Shown: positions 48,691 to 61,600, numbered from the stretch's first letter. The stretch is DNA of 64,000 bases from Sipunculus nudus (GCA_026874595.1 CM049309.1:6778576-6842575), one strand, 5' to 3'. Made by a program: numbers and translations. Notes: a model not told the origin generated them from the sequence alone.

Positions 48691-50599
48691 ATCAAATATG
48701 GATATACGACGTGCGTATTTTGAATTCTTGCGATGGCCTATATAACCAAGTTACCTTGAAGCGGTTTATTTTTGTTGAGGCATTTGGACAGAGATAGTGC
48801 TTTCACTGATCCATATGGATTAATCGTTACTATTTTTATCAGTTATTATTATCAAAAATCGAAAAAAAGTAAATAAATCAATCGTGGCCAAGACCCAATC
48901 AGTGACCCTTTAATATTTAGTATGTATTCATCTGCTTCGTTTACTATAAAAGTTAATCGCAGAAAGTGTTTGAGATCTCGATATACATGAAAATTTAACA
49001 CACGGAGGGACTGACGGGACACAGAAAAACTGATCATAGTATAAGTGGAATCGAGGGATAGTCCAACCACTGTATTTGAGGGGAAATCCTTAGAAGGATA
49101 ATTAGATAAGATCTGGGAGGACAAAGAGGAGGTTCAACGGGTGCGGGTCTGATTTTTTCGATTTAAAAAAATCTGGGAAATAGAATTATGCCAGGCCTGC
49201 CAAATTACTTTGGAGTCACTTTTTTTTAGAATTCCCTGAAAATGACGCTAATTATTCTTTTTCACTTTTTTTTCTCAGTGAAAGAATTCCGATATAAACT
49301 TTTTCTCTCCTGCATTAACACTCGAGTTAGAACAAGATTGGGACATTCGCAATTTTTGTTTGCAAATGGCTAGCATGTGTCACAACACGTGAAAAATACC
49401 CCCATCTTCATGCAGGGGATGCGTGCCATGTTTGTTTCTGACTTTGGGAACGCTATGCGTCGATATATAATTATTCATATAAATTCGTGGTATGTGAAGT
49501 ATATCTTTATTCAGTCTTTGATAAAAAATGGGGATTTAACGCATGATATAGGCCACAGCTTATGTTTAATTTTAAGGAAGGGAGGCATTTTCAAAATTAC
49601 CTTGAAAGATCACTCCGCAGTAACATTTTCAATATGCGACATGTTTAAAAATTTAAATGAACAAAAAAAATTCTCGAAATTTTAAGTAAATCTTAAAATG
49701 TGGATGTCATATTGTCCATTTATTATGTTATGATAAATATATACATATTCAACTTTGTCCTCTTTGACCTCTAGTCCCCAACCCCTTTTCTAACTTCCTG
49801 TATTCGCCCCTGAGTATATTCATACAGAGAGGATGTGGGGGAGAACAACTCAGGATAAGGTAATGTAGAATATCTTTATTTCATCACAGCAAAAACAAAA
49901 AGCAAATTTCAGAAATAAAGCATAAATATAAAATGCTAACGGAACACAACCATGAACAAATCAGTATGAACAACGTGCATGGACAAGAACAAGTATAAAG
50001 CTAACATTTCTATGTAACTTACACCAGTATCCGCATCAATAATTCATTACTGACCATTTCGTTAGTATCATGCTTTAAAAGACAAATTCTGAACATAACT
50101 TATGTATGTCGTTAATATTCTAAATATAGGGTTGAATCGAATTATGCAATATTAAATAAAGTCACAGTATAATTGCTATCAATGTCATTTTTAAAAAAAT
50201 ATGATTGAATCAAATCATGCTAAATTAAATATAGTCACAATAGAATTATAGGCATATATTGTCCAGCCTGTGAAGCACAACACAAGAAAATAAATAAGTT
50301 AATTTTATTCTGAGCTTGGCCCGAAATCAACTTATTAAATAGATATAGACCAGTTTGATACATGTTAACATAAACCCAAAGACACGTTAATAATACCCAA
50401 ACATCATTATTGTTTTAAAATTCAACAACTTGTAACACAATGTAATGATTTGTGCAAACTTTTCACAGCAAGTGTCGCCTGTCACAAATAAATGTGTTGT
50501 ATTTGTGAAACTTAACAGGTGAATATTTAATACTACCACAGACTGTTCCTTTCATTAGCTTGAGGAGTGCGTTATTTTAATATATATCAATACTGTTGG
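48691..50599. other. No gene recognised
   Basis: A T-rich acceptor-like tract near 49283 recurs near 29690 and is part of a dispersed repeat. A 90-codon minus frame and a 102-codon plus frame lack domains. 49860-50560 is AT-rich. Confidence 0.4.
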
Positions 50600-51900
50600 A
50601 GCACATGTTTAATACAAAAGATACCACCCATGGTCATTAGTGCCACATAGTGGTTAAACTTAAAACGATTCCTAGCAAGGACCTGATGTATCCTGTTAAT
50701 ATGAATTTCGATCCTGTGGTTTATACTAGTTTTACTCTAATCCTAAAAATTTACATCATAATTATATACATTTATAAGGTGAAGGGAACTTTATAGCATG
50801 GATATTTCTGCAAGGACACTGTGTATGAATATATTTTCCAATAAAGAAGAGGCATATATATATATATGATAGGTTACATTACAGAAATATATACAAGATC
50901 ACGCAATTGAAATAACTTTTGTGCCACACATATATTTTCATAATAAGCAGGTCATGAGCTGAGCCATGTCGGATTAAATAAAAAAATTGTTAAAACCAAG
51001 TGAGAAAATGCGCTGTTGACTTGTATATTTTGATAACGCCACTGTGTTCTCATGCGCTCCACTGGCTCCCTAAAGTAATGTTCTGTTGATTGCTTTAATC
51101 AATATTAATGCCAGGTATCTGATATGGACAACAGAACAAATATTGCTCTTTCTGAAATATATGCCTAAAGCTGTGTTTCCATGTGCGTGTATACATATAC
51201 ACGCATATATGCGTGAAAATCGCTTTTAACTGAACATTTGTGAATACCAGTGATCATATGTTATTCCTCTGCAAGGACCTTATGTGTTCATCCCCATTTG
51301 TGTGTGTTTGTTCACAACTCACAGAATCTAATGAAATTTTGGTGTGGATCCAGCACATGACCCGAATTTCGGAACCACATCAAGGGATAAACATAAATGT
51401 TGAATCACTTTTGCACGAATGAAGTTATAGCATGGATAAGTGATAGTAGTTCATTGGTGTATTCCTTAGAATGCAGATTTCTAGTTGTTTTTTTTTTTTT
51501 TTTTTTAACTTCAATGTTTTAATTTTTAAAATAAATTAAGTTATTTAGAAAGATATGTAGTCTATGGCTCCCCATATGGTTCTGTGAAATTCCAAAATAT
51601 CCTTAAGTAATTTAAACCACTGTCATCAACTAATTTCAACCTCTGTCATAAACAAGTATTGTCACCCAGAAGTCACAAACTTGCTGGTGCACATTTATCA
51701 CACACAACACAATTCTAGACTTTGTTTTCTCAGATGAATGAGTAACAGCTCATTAGCAGGACCTGAGAGATCATTAGCACCTCATTAATATTAATTTAAG
51801 CACTCCTAAAACTTTGTATGCAGATGACCTTGACCTTCACATCACAGGTCAATATTCACTGGTGTATACCTTCAATAAAATATGCATTTACTAGCTGTCC
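50600..51900. repeat. Cluster of related degenerate repeats
   Basis: The phrase GCAAGGACCTTATGTGTTC and variants recur near 50677, 50808, 51270 and 51757 with ATGAAT-type followers. 51260-51480 is also an inverted relative of family C. A T19 run is at 51488-51506. Decayed, noncoding. Confidence 0.45.
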
Positions 51901-52305
51901 CTCCCTTTATCCACAGCTTTATTAAAGGTATGGGGTGGGGGGGGGGGGGAACTCATAGGTTTGACTTTATTTTAAAAATTATGAACTGAGAATTTATCAT
52001 ATATAAATGCATACCCTGCAAAAAATTGTATAACATGAATTCTGTGCTGAGACAATGTGCTTTAGTGACCTTGAAATCAAACTTGGTAAAATCGTATAAA
52101 TGGCGTCCTTTGGGGTCACCTTAGTGTAACCCTATAGATACATAAAGAAGAGTCAGGAGTCAGCATTAGCTGAACCTAGTGATTATTATAATGGGGTGAC
52201 CAGATTACTGGCAAGTCACCAGACTGGGTTTACTGTACAGAAGCAGGTTTTGTATAACAAAGCACCACAGTCTGTTCCACATGGGGTGCCAAATGAAAAT
52301 TTGCA
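51901..52305. other. No gene; 13-G run
   Basis: A G13 run at 51937-51949; nothing else supported. Confidence 0.4.
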
Positions 52306-52460
52306 ATATTTTCATTAGTGGTAGGAATCGGATGCAAATTCCTATTTAATTCTTGAAAGATAAAGAAAGATTGATTATATATTACCATCTATATTACCAT
52401 GAAATATGCTGTATAGAATTGTTGTTGACATTTATTCATTGGACAAGGTTAAATTTTAAT
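52306..52460 (+). repeat. Dispersed repeat, family D copy
   Basis: TTCATTAGTGGTAGGAATCG and ATGAAATATGCTGTAT match 37371-37520 in order. Confidence 0.45.
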
Positions 52461-52683
52461 GTTGTTTGCTGTTTTGTGCATTATCTTTCTTATATATCTA
52501 ACATATAAAGATGATTTTATCTGGATAATATAATATCTTTGGATGTGCATACATAATTGTTTATGATAGATTATGCAATAATGCAATCAATTTAACTGAT
52601 TATGAAAGAAAATGACCAATCATCAATATAATCAATTAATTGTCACACCACTCGTTTTTATAATTTGCCAGTTCATTTGTAAA
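52461..52683. other. No gene recognised
   Basis: AT-rich with an AATCAATTAATTG palindromic patch. Confidence 0.4.
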
Positions 52684-53087
52684 AAGTAAGGTGCAGTGGG
52701 GGAATGAGGCATTGGCCCAATCAACTGTAATTAAAACAAAACCATATCTTGCAAATTAAGTACTGGTAATGGTAATAATGGTAAAGATTAATATATGAGA
52801 AGACAATCTTTCTTTACATCTTAATGATAGTATTGATAAATGTCAATGTCCCTTGGCAAATGCTGAAATAACTACATTTAAAAGCTGCAGATTGGCAGCT
52901 GAAATTCATGAATATCTAAATATATTTCTATTAAATGACGGACAAGTCAACAAGACAAAGATCAAAAGGAACAGGAGGTTAAAAAAAATTAGTTTAATCT
53001 CACACTTGGCCTCTAGTCGACCATCAACTTTTAGTTTTAGAAAATAATTGTCAATTTCAATGGGCATCCACTGGTGAAACAGACTTA
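52684..53087 (+). mobile_element. MITE family B copy with right terminus
   Basis: Ends ATCCACTGGTGAAACAGACT, the inverted repeat of the CTATAGTCTGTTTCA starts elsewhere. The interior resembles 20409-20830. A 64-codon plus frame inside is incidental. Confidence 0.5.
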
Positions 53088-54222
53088 TGCATTCACAGTA
53101 TTATCCATGTATATCTTCACTGTATACTGAACATTTTATTTATTAATCATTGAGTAAAGGTAAAATACTATAACACATACACAAATATAAAATATATGTA
53201 CATAATTACACTGCAAAATTAGTTTTGGCTTCAATAAAATCAAATCTGTTTTTAAAGCCTTTTGTGTGATCTGCTCTACATATTTTACAAACCTGTGAAA
53301 ATGAGTTCACACAAATTTGATTTTTCCATCCTCACATTGCCTAATTGAGCATACTGATTGGGTTATACCAAACATATATATTAGTGATGTCCTGCTTGTT
53401 CAGAATATAAAAACAAGTAGCCTTGTGCTCTACTTGTAAGACTGATATGGCCTACCAAGCTATGATTCCTTTTGTGCAGTTGCATTTGCTGTTGCAGTTA
53501 GAGCTGAACATGATATTATGAAGGACTGGTTACTTGCAGTATGTATTATACCTATAATTTTTTTGTTGGATCATGTAGCAACCTCACTATTTTCTGAAAA
53601 AAAAAGTTCCTGGGAACCATGCTTTTTTTGGCATTACACATCCATATATTCATTTTATCTGCAACTGCATAAAAGGAATCTATTTTTTATCAGAATAATC
53701 ATCAATTGGATGCAAGTATTAATATTATATATTTCCAATTACTGTTTTACAAGATGCTGCCTTTTGTTATATATTAAAGGATTACACTTGCCCATCTTCA
53801 TCTCATATTATCACCATACTCCTAAAAATCTATGGCTAACTAGAGGGCACTCAGTCAAGCACAAACCTCCACCAAGCTTATACATTCCTAATGAATATTC
53901 ATACCAAAATCCACTGAGTTCTTCCCTGACATATGTTTCACCCCTCTGTAGAGTTATGTGGGTATTGATTAGGTAGGTTTTACGTTATCCTGTCAAAATA
54001 AACAAACAAATGAAAACATGAACTACTAGATGGAGGTAAAACATCTCAATCCAGTTACCAAGACTATCATCCAAACAAATCAATATATAAAAGGCAAATT
54101 GAAGGATGCTAAAATTTCACTCTTAATTTAATATAACAGTTATGATACATAACTGACAATAACCATCTTAACTGACAGTCAGAGGATTAAAGGCAAACAG
54201 ATCATTCAGTTGGAAGCATTGT
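53088..54222. other. No gene; repeat fragments
   Basis: A 152-codon plus frame (53518-53976) is rich in AT-coded residues and overlaps dispersed-repeat phrases (GTTCCTGGGAACCATGC near 53607; CAAACCTCCACCAAGC near 53862), so I treat it as non-genic. Confidence 0.4.
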
Positions 54223-54725
54223 TTAAAGGGGCCCAATCACCTATAATGCAATTTGAATTAACACGAAAAACAGCCTCTTCCCTTTAAAATGAATTGGTAC
54301 CTACCAAACTATTGCCCTGAAATCGTTTGCTTACTCCAGTTAACGAGTTTAAAAAACAGTGCACCTGGCACAATCACAGGTGTAAACATAAACACAGCGC
54401 ATGCATCGCAGGGCTACAACATGTGTCATTATGGAGATTTTCTGAATTATTGGCCCAAAAAAATGAAATACAAGTTCATGCTGGCTGAAACATCACGTGT
54501 TGCAGCTCACAATCGGAATCCAGTCACGCTGGACTTTTGGTAAACAAACACACGTAGACTGTGTTTATCAACACGCAGAGCAATAACAAGGTCCTAAACC
54601 ACCGTATGTGAGGTACTGATTCTGTGTGCTGGGATATTTTTGCTGGTCAACTTTTGTATAAAGCAAAACTGAACTATTAGTGTGGAAGAGTAGGCAAAAA
54701 ATTGCTCCTGATTATGTCCCTTTAA
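54223..54725 (+). mobile_element. TTAA-flanked MITE, subfamily A2
   Basis: 503 bp from TTAAAGGGGCCCAATCACCT to a right end whose reverse complement is TTAAAGGGACATAATCAGGA. TTAA at both borders. The interior is shared with 30792-31262, not with copies 1-3. Confidence 0.65.
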
Positions 54726-54859
54726 TATTATCATTAGAATTATTTATATAGATTTCCTTAATTCAACAGCTGGTACTGAATTTGCATAAAATGGTAACTG
54801 CAGTTTTACAATGTGCAGCAAATGTTGCAGAGACTGCTATCTTACAGCCAGAATACTGG
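54726..54859. other. Spacer
   Basis: Nothing supported. Confidence 0.4.
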
Positions 54860-55059
54860 TACTCAGTCAGCCCACACGCTGCTGAAAGACTTATTGACCA
54901 GAAAGGGAATACTCAGTCAACTCAGACACTGCTCAACGACTGACTGACCAGAATGAAATTACTCTGTCACCTCAGATAATACTCAAAGACTGATTGACAA
55001 GAGTGGAATTACTCAGTCACCTCAGACACTGCATAAAGCCTGATTAACAAGCATGGCCT
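54860..55059 (+). repeat. 50-bp tandem repeat, four units
   Basis: TACTCAGTCA-type starts occur at 54860, 54910, 54960 and 55010, exactly 50 bases apart. Each unit continues with CTCAGACACTGCT and GACTGACTGACC variants. Point divergence without indels. Confidence 0.85.
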
Positions 55060-57202
55060 TACCATAGTCATATGAGAGATGGGTGCCAACTGATGAGACT
55101 TACAAAGTGTCTTCTCTGCAAACAGCACAGCAAATTCCATAAATTTGTGGCTTACTTTTTTCTTAACTCTGGTGCCATTCTCTATGCAGTAGCATAGTAG
55201 ATTTCTGAACAATTTATGCCTACCCTGACTGTTTTAATACATCATCATTAATCTGACTGAACTCTGAAATGATCTCTTTGCAAGCATGCAGTGTAATTAT
55301 TGTTAGAGAAGCTGCATAGTTGAAATGGTTATTAGTTGATCTGGGTATCAAATGAGAAAATAAATACACAAACTGATAGATTTTTTTTAAGTACAAAATT
55401 TGACAAATAGCACACAAGAAATTCAACAATTTAAACAATACTAACAATTAGCCACCTTTGAAGTGTGTCCCAGAGACCAGCCACACCTGATTATATATGT
55501 ATACTAAACTTGTATACAAACAAATATTTCCTGCACCATAATGAACTAAACAATAACATTACTCTACTAACATAATGGCCCAAGCATACATTTTTATCTA
55601 TGACATTATCAATCTATATTGTTTCGTACCTTATTTTGAACTATTACAGTAGGGCTTGAAACTTTATTATGCCAAATTCAACTACTATTCGATCTATCAA
55701 AAACCAAATTGCTTTGGTTATCATCCTAGTCTTACCTATCAGTCATTACATGACTCAATAGGTATTTATATTATTCTGGTAGGCCAACTGGAGTAATGCC
55801 CCTAGTCATATGGAGAAATGCAGTGCAAAGGCCATCCATCCTATTGCATTGATATTGTATTAAACAGCTAACAATCCTAACATTAAGCTACAAATGATGA
55901 ATTAACACAAAAAATGCAAGTGAACTCAAAAACAAAAGTGTAAATCCTGTCTCTATAGTTATTAAGTATATATAATCAGACTCTGTTTAAATTTTTTTAC
56001 AATTTTTTATTTAGTTACTTGAGAACTTATGTCAATTTCTCATGAAAGCTATTTTACTGACTGGGTGGTGTTTGACATCTCATTCCAACTATTCCATCTG
56101 ATGCATGATAAGCAATTCATGATAATTGTAGTTCCCATCCTGCCACTAGGTTACAACACCACAACTTTCTCCCATGATGTCAGACATCCTAAAGGCTTTC
56201 AAGAGAAAAAATATTGAAAAGGCCGGGCCACTTTGGCTAAATATTTGGAGAGTCACATGTGATTCTGAAGCATCATAAGGGGAAGGGATTTGTGCCACAG
56301 TTTTAATATTATGTAAGCTTGATTTATTTAGGATTTTACATCCTTATCATATCATTATGATTAAATATTGTGTTATTTGATTATACAGAAATGTAAGAGT
56401 CAGTTGTCAGCACATTTTTTAAACAACTGACTGGTTTCAGCAATAATCAGTGACTGCTACATGAGCCAGCTTGGATCCTCTCGGTCTTACAGCCAGAATT
56501 TCATGTGTCCTTTGGAAGTTTATAGCCTCAGAACTGAGTGTCCATAAGAGATTCCGATCATAACAGGCACCTACCCCTGTTTTCCTATAAGTCCTGAATA
56601 CTGAATGCCAGTATTTCTTTTATATTTAAGACAGACTGCACAGAAAATTAACGAAGATTATATAGGAAGCACACATGCACTATTTGGTCCCTTTAACTAC
56701 TGCTATATGAAGATATTACAAAACAACAAAATTGAGGGATGTAACTAACTTAACTATTAGCTGCATGGTTATAGGTCAATGAAACATGACCATTTTTAAA
56801 AATCAGAACTAAGATATTCATGTGGAGCATCTAGTTTGATTATGATGCTAATGACCAAATGACAGTGGTATATACATGATATGTTAATTCAAAAACTTCT
56901 TTTTGAAACTTCTATTTCATCCACTGAACTGTATAGGAAACTACGCAATTATCAGATTTTTTAGTGATTCTTTGTGGCTCAGTCAAATCTCTCATGTACC
57001 ATGGCACTAATATACATTTAAAACTGAAAGAGTTCAAATGGCTTATCTAATGCCAAAAACTATTAACAAAGCCACGAGTCATAATTTAACCACTCAAGGT
57101 GTTATCTTTTCCATATAATAAGCATGCCTACACCTGACATATTTGCAAGATGGTTATGTTTCTTAAAGGATTTGCAGAATGGATATTTCTTAAAAATCCA
57201 TC
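55060..57202. other. No gene recognised
   Basis: Intergenic beyond the 3' end of the minus-strand gene at 57.2 kb. Only short AT-rich frames. Confidence 0.4.
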
Positions 57203-57208
57203 TTTATT
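57203..57208 (-). terminator. Polyadenylation signal AATAAA
   Basis: AATAAA on the minus strand (TTTATT on plus), about 141 bases past the stop codon at 57349. It would give a short 3'UTR. Confidence 0.45.
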
Positions 57209-57348
57209 ACAAAACAGCAGCACAAATTACCACTTTACAAGTTAATATTATGCCAGGCAGTGAAAGGGTTAACACTGACACACCAGCTGCTGTATTTGAA
57301 TGCTTATGTCATTATATGATGTATTTACCAGTGGTTTGTCAGGCTACA

Positions 57349-57421
57349 TTAACCTGCGGTTTGTATATTGTGCTGCACTGAGTCTGAGCTGTTACTCTTC
57401 CTGACTCGTATCAGAAGTGCC
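57349..57421 (-). CDS. Last coding exon of a minus-strand membrane protein gene
   Basis: Preceded by a very strong acceptor (TTGTTTTCTTTTGCAG). Joined to the exon at 59415, its first base completes an AGG codon. The frame then reads ALLIRVRKSNSSDSVQHN, ends IQTAG, and stops at TAA 57349-57351. This is a short, Ser- and Arg-containing cytoplasmic-type tail directly behind a transmembrane segment. Read alone in phase 0 it would give GTSDTSQEE and stop, but the phase of the upstream exon favours the longer tail. AATAAA follows at 57208. The family is not recognised. Confidence 0.55.
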
Positions 57422-57896
57422 CTGCAAAAGAAAACAAGATAATAATTGTGAAAAATGAACTACTGTGGATTCAGAAAATATTGCTAGTTTAAAATTTCCT
57501 GGTTTTTACATGAAGCACTATTTATGTGGCTAAAAGGTTTGTGGATTAATCGTTTCAAGTTCTGCCTTGTATCAAATTTAAATACTTGAACAGACCTGTA
57601 AATAAGCTAAAGATCATTATTTTTTAAATGAAATGCAAAAAATGTTTCCAATTCTTATGCTTGACTACGCATTGAAATGAATGTGAGTTTCACGCAAACC
57701 CAGTTCAAGTTGTAAGCTCAATGTCACAGGACTAAAATACTTGCTCACTTATCTGAAAGGTGGATGAAAATATGTGATTATATTTTGACAGATTACTCTA
57801 AATGATCATGGGGTTTTTAATTTCGTTGATAAAAGCTACATATGAACTCCATGAAAATAAAAACACAGAAAAATTCTTAATCCACAGTATACTTAC

Positions 57897-57929
57897 CAGT
57901 AACTCATAATGAGATGTTTGCTTACTAAA
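57897..57929 (-). CDS. Candidate 33-nt cassette microexon
   Basis: Lies in the intron between the two exons above and below. The donor is excellent (ACTG/GTAAGTAT); the acceptor is moderate (TTTCTTTAATCAAAAG). Inserted between them it keeps frame exactly: one base finishes an AGT codon, then LVSKHLIMSY, and the last two bases form TGG with the next exon. It would lengthen the juxtamembrane tail by eleven residues. Optional use is inference. Confidence 0.35.
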
Positions 57930-57959
57930 CTTTTGATTAAAGAAACACCATCATACCCT

Positions 57960-58560
57960 TATCTTTAAAGTAGGAAATGACTTACTATGATCTTAACAGA
58001 AAACAAAAACTTACTATGATCTTAAAAGAAGACAGAGACCTTCAAAGAAGACAAAAATTTATTGTGACCTTTAAAGAAGATGCAGACTTACTTTGATCTT
58101 AAATGAAGACACTGAAAGACTGATTCTAATCAGGACACTGACTTACTCTGATCATTCATGAAAAAGAGGGATTTACTCCGTCTTGACAGACGATGCTGAA
58201 TATTTGCGGAATATTAGAAGAGTGTCAATATAAGCTTAAAGAGGACAGGGATTTGCTCTGACCTCAACAGAAGACACTGAATGTTATCATTAAGAGGACA
58301 GGGACTTGTTCTGATCTGAATAGAAGACAGTGAATATCATCTTCAACAGAACAGGGATTTGCTTTATTCTTAACAAACACTGGCTTAATTTGACCTTAAA
58401 TGAAGACAGACTTACTCGAAAGTCTCTGGCATACTGCGAAATCAAAAGATAATACCCACTTACTCTAATCTTAATAGAGACAATAACATTCTCTGACCTT
58501 GAGTGATGATACCTATTTTTACCTTAAAACTTTAACTTTACTGAAAGGAACACCATAGAA
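57960..58560. repeat. Degenerate minisatellite in intron
   Basis: GACTTACTCTGATCTTAAAAGAAGACA-type phrases (here split: GACTTACTCTGATC, TTAAAAGAAGACA) recur more than ten times with loose spacing of about 35-60 bases. Purine-rich AGAAGACA units face the sense strand of neither exon. Confidence 0.65.
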
Positions 58561-58639
58561 AATTTAGATACTAACATATTCTAACCTTACATTAAATGGT
58601 ACACTCTTTACACAGTGCTTTAACTATAGGCCTAGTACC

Positions 58640-59290
58640 TATATCGTAAGCGCTGTTTGTTATGACCTTGTATCCTGAATTGCTACACCAGAGGGAAGCA
58701 CTGTATTTTTGTCCAATCAGGTGAGACCTTGTGCTGGAAGACACTGCCAAGCAAGGAATACACGGAGCTAATCATGTTCATTTCGTTTTGATTGACAGTT
58801 CATCACCTCAGTAACCGTCTGAACAGGCCACATGCTGAGAGAGAATTGCCTGAGACGTGGTTTGCTTAGGGCCTTGGGCACATAAGATGTCCGGCCAGTG
58901 AGCTGTAATTCAAACGAAACGTAACAACAAAGGCTGCGTGCACACCTCGCTGGCTGGTTTTGGTTCTGCAGACAACAGATACATGGCTAGGCTAACACAG
59001 TCATAATGTTATAATCAAATCGGTCGATGATGCAAGAATGAAGAGGGAGCAATTAAAATTCAACCGTAAACTCATCAAGCGGCGCCTGAAGCGCAGCTAT
59101 GGGCGGAGCCAGGATGCCTGTCGAGTGTTTGTTTATTGGCATCTGGTTGGCTTCTTGTCACATCATATGCATGTTTTTTTCAGCATACAACGAACCGCCA
59201 TCTGGTGTCTAAATATATCATAAACAGTCTGGCAGCGTGAAAACCAGTTGCTTCTTTAGAAGCGCAAGATTTCCGCTGCCTCGGGAGCGT
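58640..59290. promoter_or_regulatory. Complex intronic island, possible enhancer or promoter
   Basis: Clearly less AT-biased than its flanks. It contains a GC box (ATGGGCGGAGCC near 59099), TGATTGACAGTTCATC near 58790 (TALE homeodomain-like), AACAAAGGC (SOX-like), CATATGCAT (POU-like, about 59165) and E-boxes (CATCTGG twice). A 61-codon plus frame (59038-59223, MKREQLKFNRKLIKRRLKRS) crosses it but has no recognised domain. It sits 125 bases downstream of the minus-strand exon donor. Confidence 0.35.
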
Positions 59291-59414
59291 AATTAAATGG
59301 TGACATTGACAAAATAAGACCTAACAAAGAGACATGATCTTATCTAAATGAAAATGGCATTTAATATAGCAATGACATATTTTGACAAAACACAAAGTGG
59401 AACAAACAGCTTAC

Positions 59415-59489
59415 CTGTCCATTTTGACAGTGAACCAGTACATTAATGCCAGCAACAGACTAAGCCAAAAACCTGTCTGACTGCTGTAT
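59415..59489 (-). CDS. Transmembrane-segment exon of a minus-strand gene
   Basis: A textbook internal exon: an acceptor with a 10-plus T tract (GTTTTTTTTTTTCAG) and donor ACAG/GTAAGC bound 75 nt. Two frames contain stops. The third reads one base, 24 codons, two bases: YSSQTGFWLSLLLALMYWF followed by TVKMD. This is a single hydrophobic helix of about 17-18 residues ending in a basic-acidic step, as in a C-terminal membrane anchor or last helix of a multipass protein. It joins in phase to 57349-57421. Upstream exons are not secure in this window; a 35-nt block at 60742-60776 (IRPMKHSVEFW, ending in phase 2) would fit but has a weak acceptor. Confidence 0.6.
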
Positions 59490-59570
59490 CTGAAAAAAAA
59501 AAACAACACAGAATTAACTGAAGTCTGAAAGAGAAAATAACTGAGGAGGGATACAACATTTGAGGACATT

Positions 59571-60045
59571 TTGAAGGTGCCCATTCACCTACCTTTTGAA
59601 AAAGAGTTTGTGATTTCAAGCTTATTTGTGTATATATTAATGATCTAAGGGTAATTTTGGTTGGGAAAAGTTCTGATAAGGCCTTCGTGAATGGATGTAT
59701 GAACTAGTTTATCAAAAACATACTTGTAAACAAAGCAATGTTGATAAATGGGGAAAAACATGTCACCTAAGAAGGTTGGTTGCATACATGCAGAGGTAGA
59801 TAGGTCACTTGTTTGTAAAAGGCCATTTACAAAGCTCTGGCTTATCTGACTTGCTGCCAGAGATGCCCTAGCTGAATTTATTTTGTTCATTTTGGCTGGC
59901 CTCCACATATTATAAACACTTCGATATGAAAAAAACAAGTAGCCCATGTGAAGTGATACCAAAATCTTCTGGCCTATTTTTTATAAAAGCTCCAAGGGAT
60001 AACCTTTAGTTAATAAAGGTCAGATAGGTGATTTGGCCTCTTTAA
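59571..60045 (-). mobile_element. TTAA-type MITE, family A copy 3
   Basis: 475 bp, inverted relative to copies 1 and 2. It begins TTGAAGGTGCCCATTCACCT (the TTAA now TTGA) and ends CAGATAGGTGATTTGGCCTC then TTTAA. It sits 82 bases beyond the 5' side of the 59.4 kb exon, within the minus-strand gene. Confidence 0.75.
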
Positions 60046-61508
60046 TTAACCAGTGTAATCTTATTAGCAATACACTATGTTTGGGTTTTATTTAGGGAGG
60101 GTAACAAATTTGTGATTTTCGCAAAGGAACATTATTGTAAAAATAAAACCTCAACCAAAAAATTGCCTCATTTGCATAATTTATTTTTTTCTGGAGCCTC
60201 ACAGGCATCTGATAAATGTAATCCATGCCTGAACCTCAACACGCTGAAGTGAGTGCAAAAAATTCATAATATATATTTTGTTTTCTGTATATTAAAAATG
60301 CTTTTGTATATAATATTGATTTTTCACTTATCAGTCAAAAATTAACAATACCCAACCCCACAATTTGTTATCCGCTTCTGTCTGTGGCAAACTGTTCAGA
60401 TTATGCCCATGTATTCAATAGATAATATAACAATTGATATAGAATTGCAAAAATGGAACCCTCCCAAAACAATGAAATGTGAAAAGCACAAGAATATAAC
60501 CCTGTGAATATGAAGCTAAACAAACCATCCTGAGATAGGATTGCCACAAATTAATCTATGTTAAAATAGAACTGCAGCCTGAGTGTACATGCAACATTTT
60601 CCTGAGCTCAACAAAACCTTCAAGTTCTAAAGTGATTCTGTTACCACTGAATCTATGGCTTGACCCTGAGAGGGGATAAAGAAACCACCCCAGCTTGCAA
60701 AAGAATCCTTTCCTTTGAAATATTATGGTGATTCAGATTACCTCCAAAATTCAACGGAATGTTTCATAGGTCTTATCTTAAAATGCCACAAAATTGAAGC
60801 AAAATCAACTTATGACATTTTGACGTTTTGAGGAGGTACAGTTACTATAAAAAACCAATAAACTGAGTGAATAATATAATACTATCTGCCTGGTGGAGAT
60901 GTAATTATAATACCTCACACCCTGGGTTGAAGTATAATGATAGAACAAAAGGAAATTATGACCAAATAGAGGCTAAACATGGTGGTCTGGCTGGATGGAT
61001 GATGCATCATTGCTCATATAATACACAGTCAGCTAAGCTAAATATGATATAGAATAATAAAGTAATACGCATCAGAAAAGGTGTCAAACTATTTTTACCC
61101 ACACATGTGTATCTCAGAATTCCCTTTAATCATGTTCAACAAAACCTCAAACACAGAGTTATGCTTGCATGTTTGCGTTTACAAACATTAGAAGAATGCT
61201 GATGACATCAGAGTATGAAATGTATATCATTTAAATGATAAATAATAACAGTGCAATTGATAGCTCTATTGGTATGATCACTCGACCAGTCACCGCATCC
61301 TCTTTTGTCAATTGTCACGAGTCCATAATAACAACGCAGACTTAACGGGTTAATGCACAGTAACATAAGAAGTCCTTCACGTATAAAACCACAGTTCTCT
61401 GCTTGGCTCAGTGCCTGGGCATTGGCTTGGTGAATCACACAATAAAGTAAATATTTTTGTTTGTCAGGAAACTGAAGAACAAGACCTCCATCAATTATAC
61501 AGAGGAAC
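60046..61508. other. No secure gene; probable intron
   Basis: AT-rich. It includes the tentative 35-nt minus exon (60742-60776) mentioned under the 59.4 kb exon. No other phase-compatible exon found. Confidence 0.35.
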
Positions 61509-61600
61509 CTGTCTGAACGACCATCTGTCCATTAAGACCCCTTGTCTATTAGGACCACCTGTCTTTAAGGACCACCTGTATGTTAGGACCACCCTTGACA
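61509..61600 (+). repeat. About 17-bp minisatellite
   Basis: CTGTCTATTAGGACCAC-type units repeat about five times with small changes; an isolated relative lies near 62125-62165. Confidence 0.75.

Noticed and set aside
53518-53976. 152-codon plus-strand ORF
   Set aside because: Composed of dispersed-repeat phrases and AT-rich codons; no domain.
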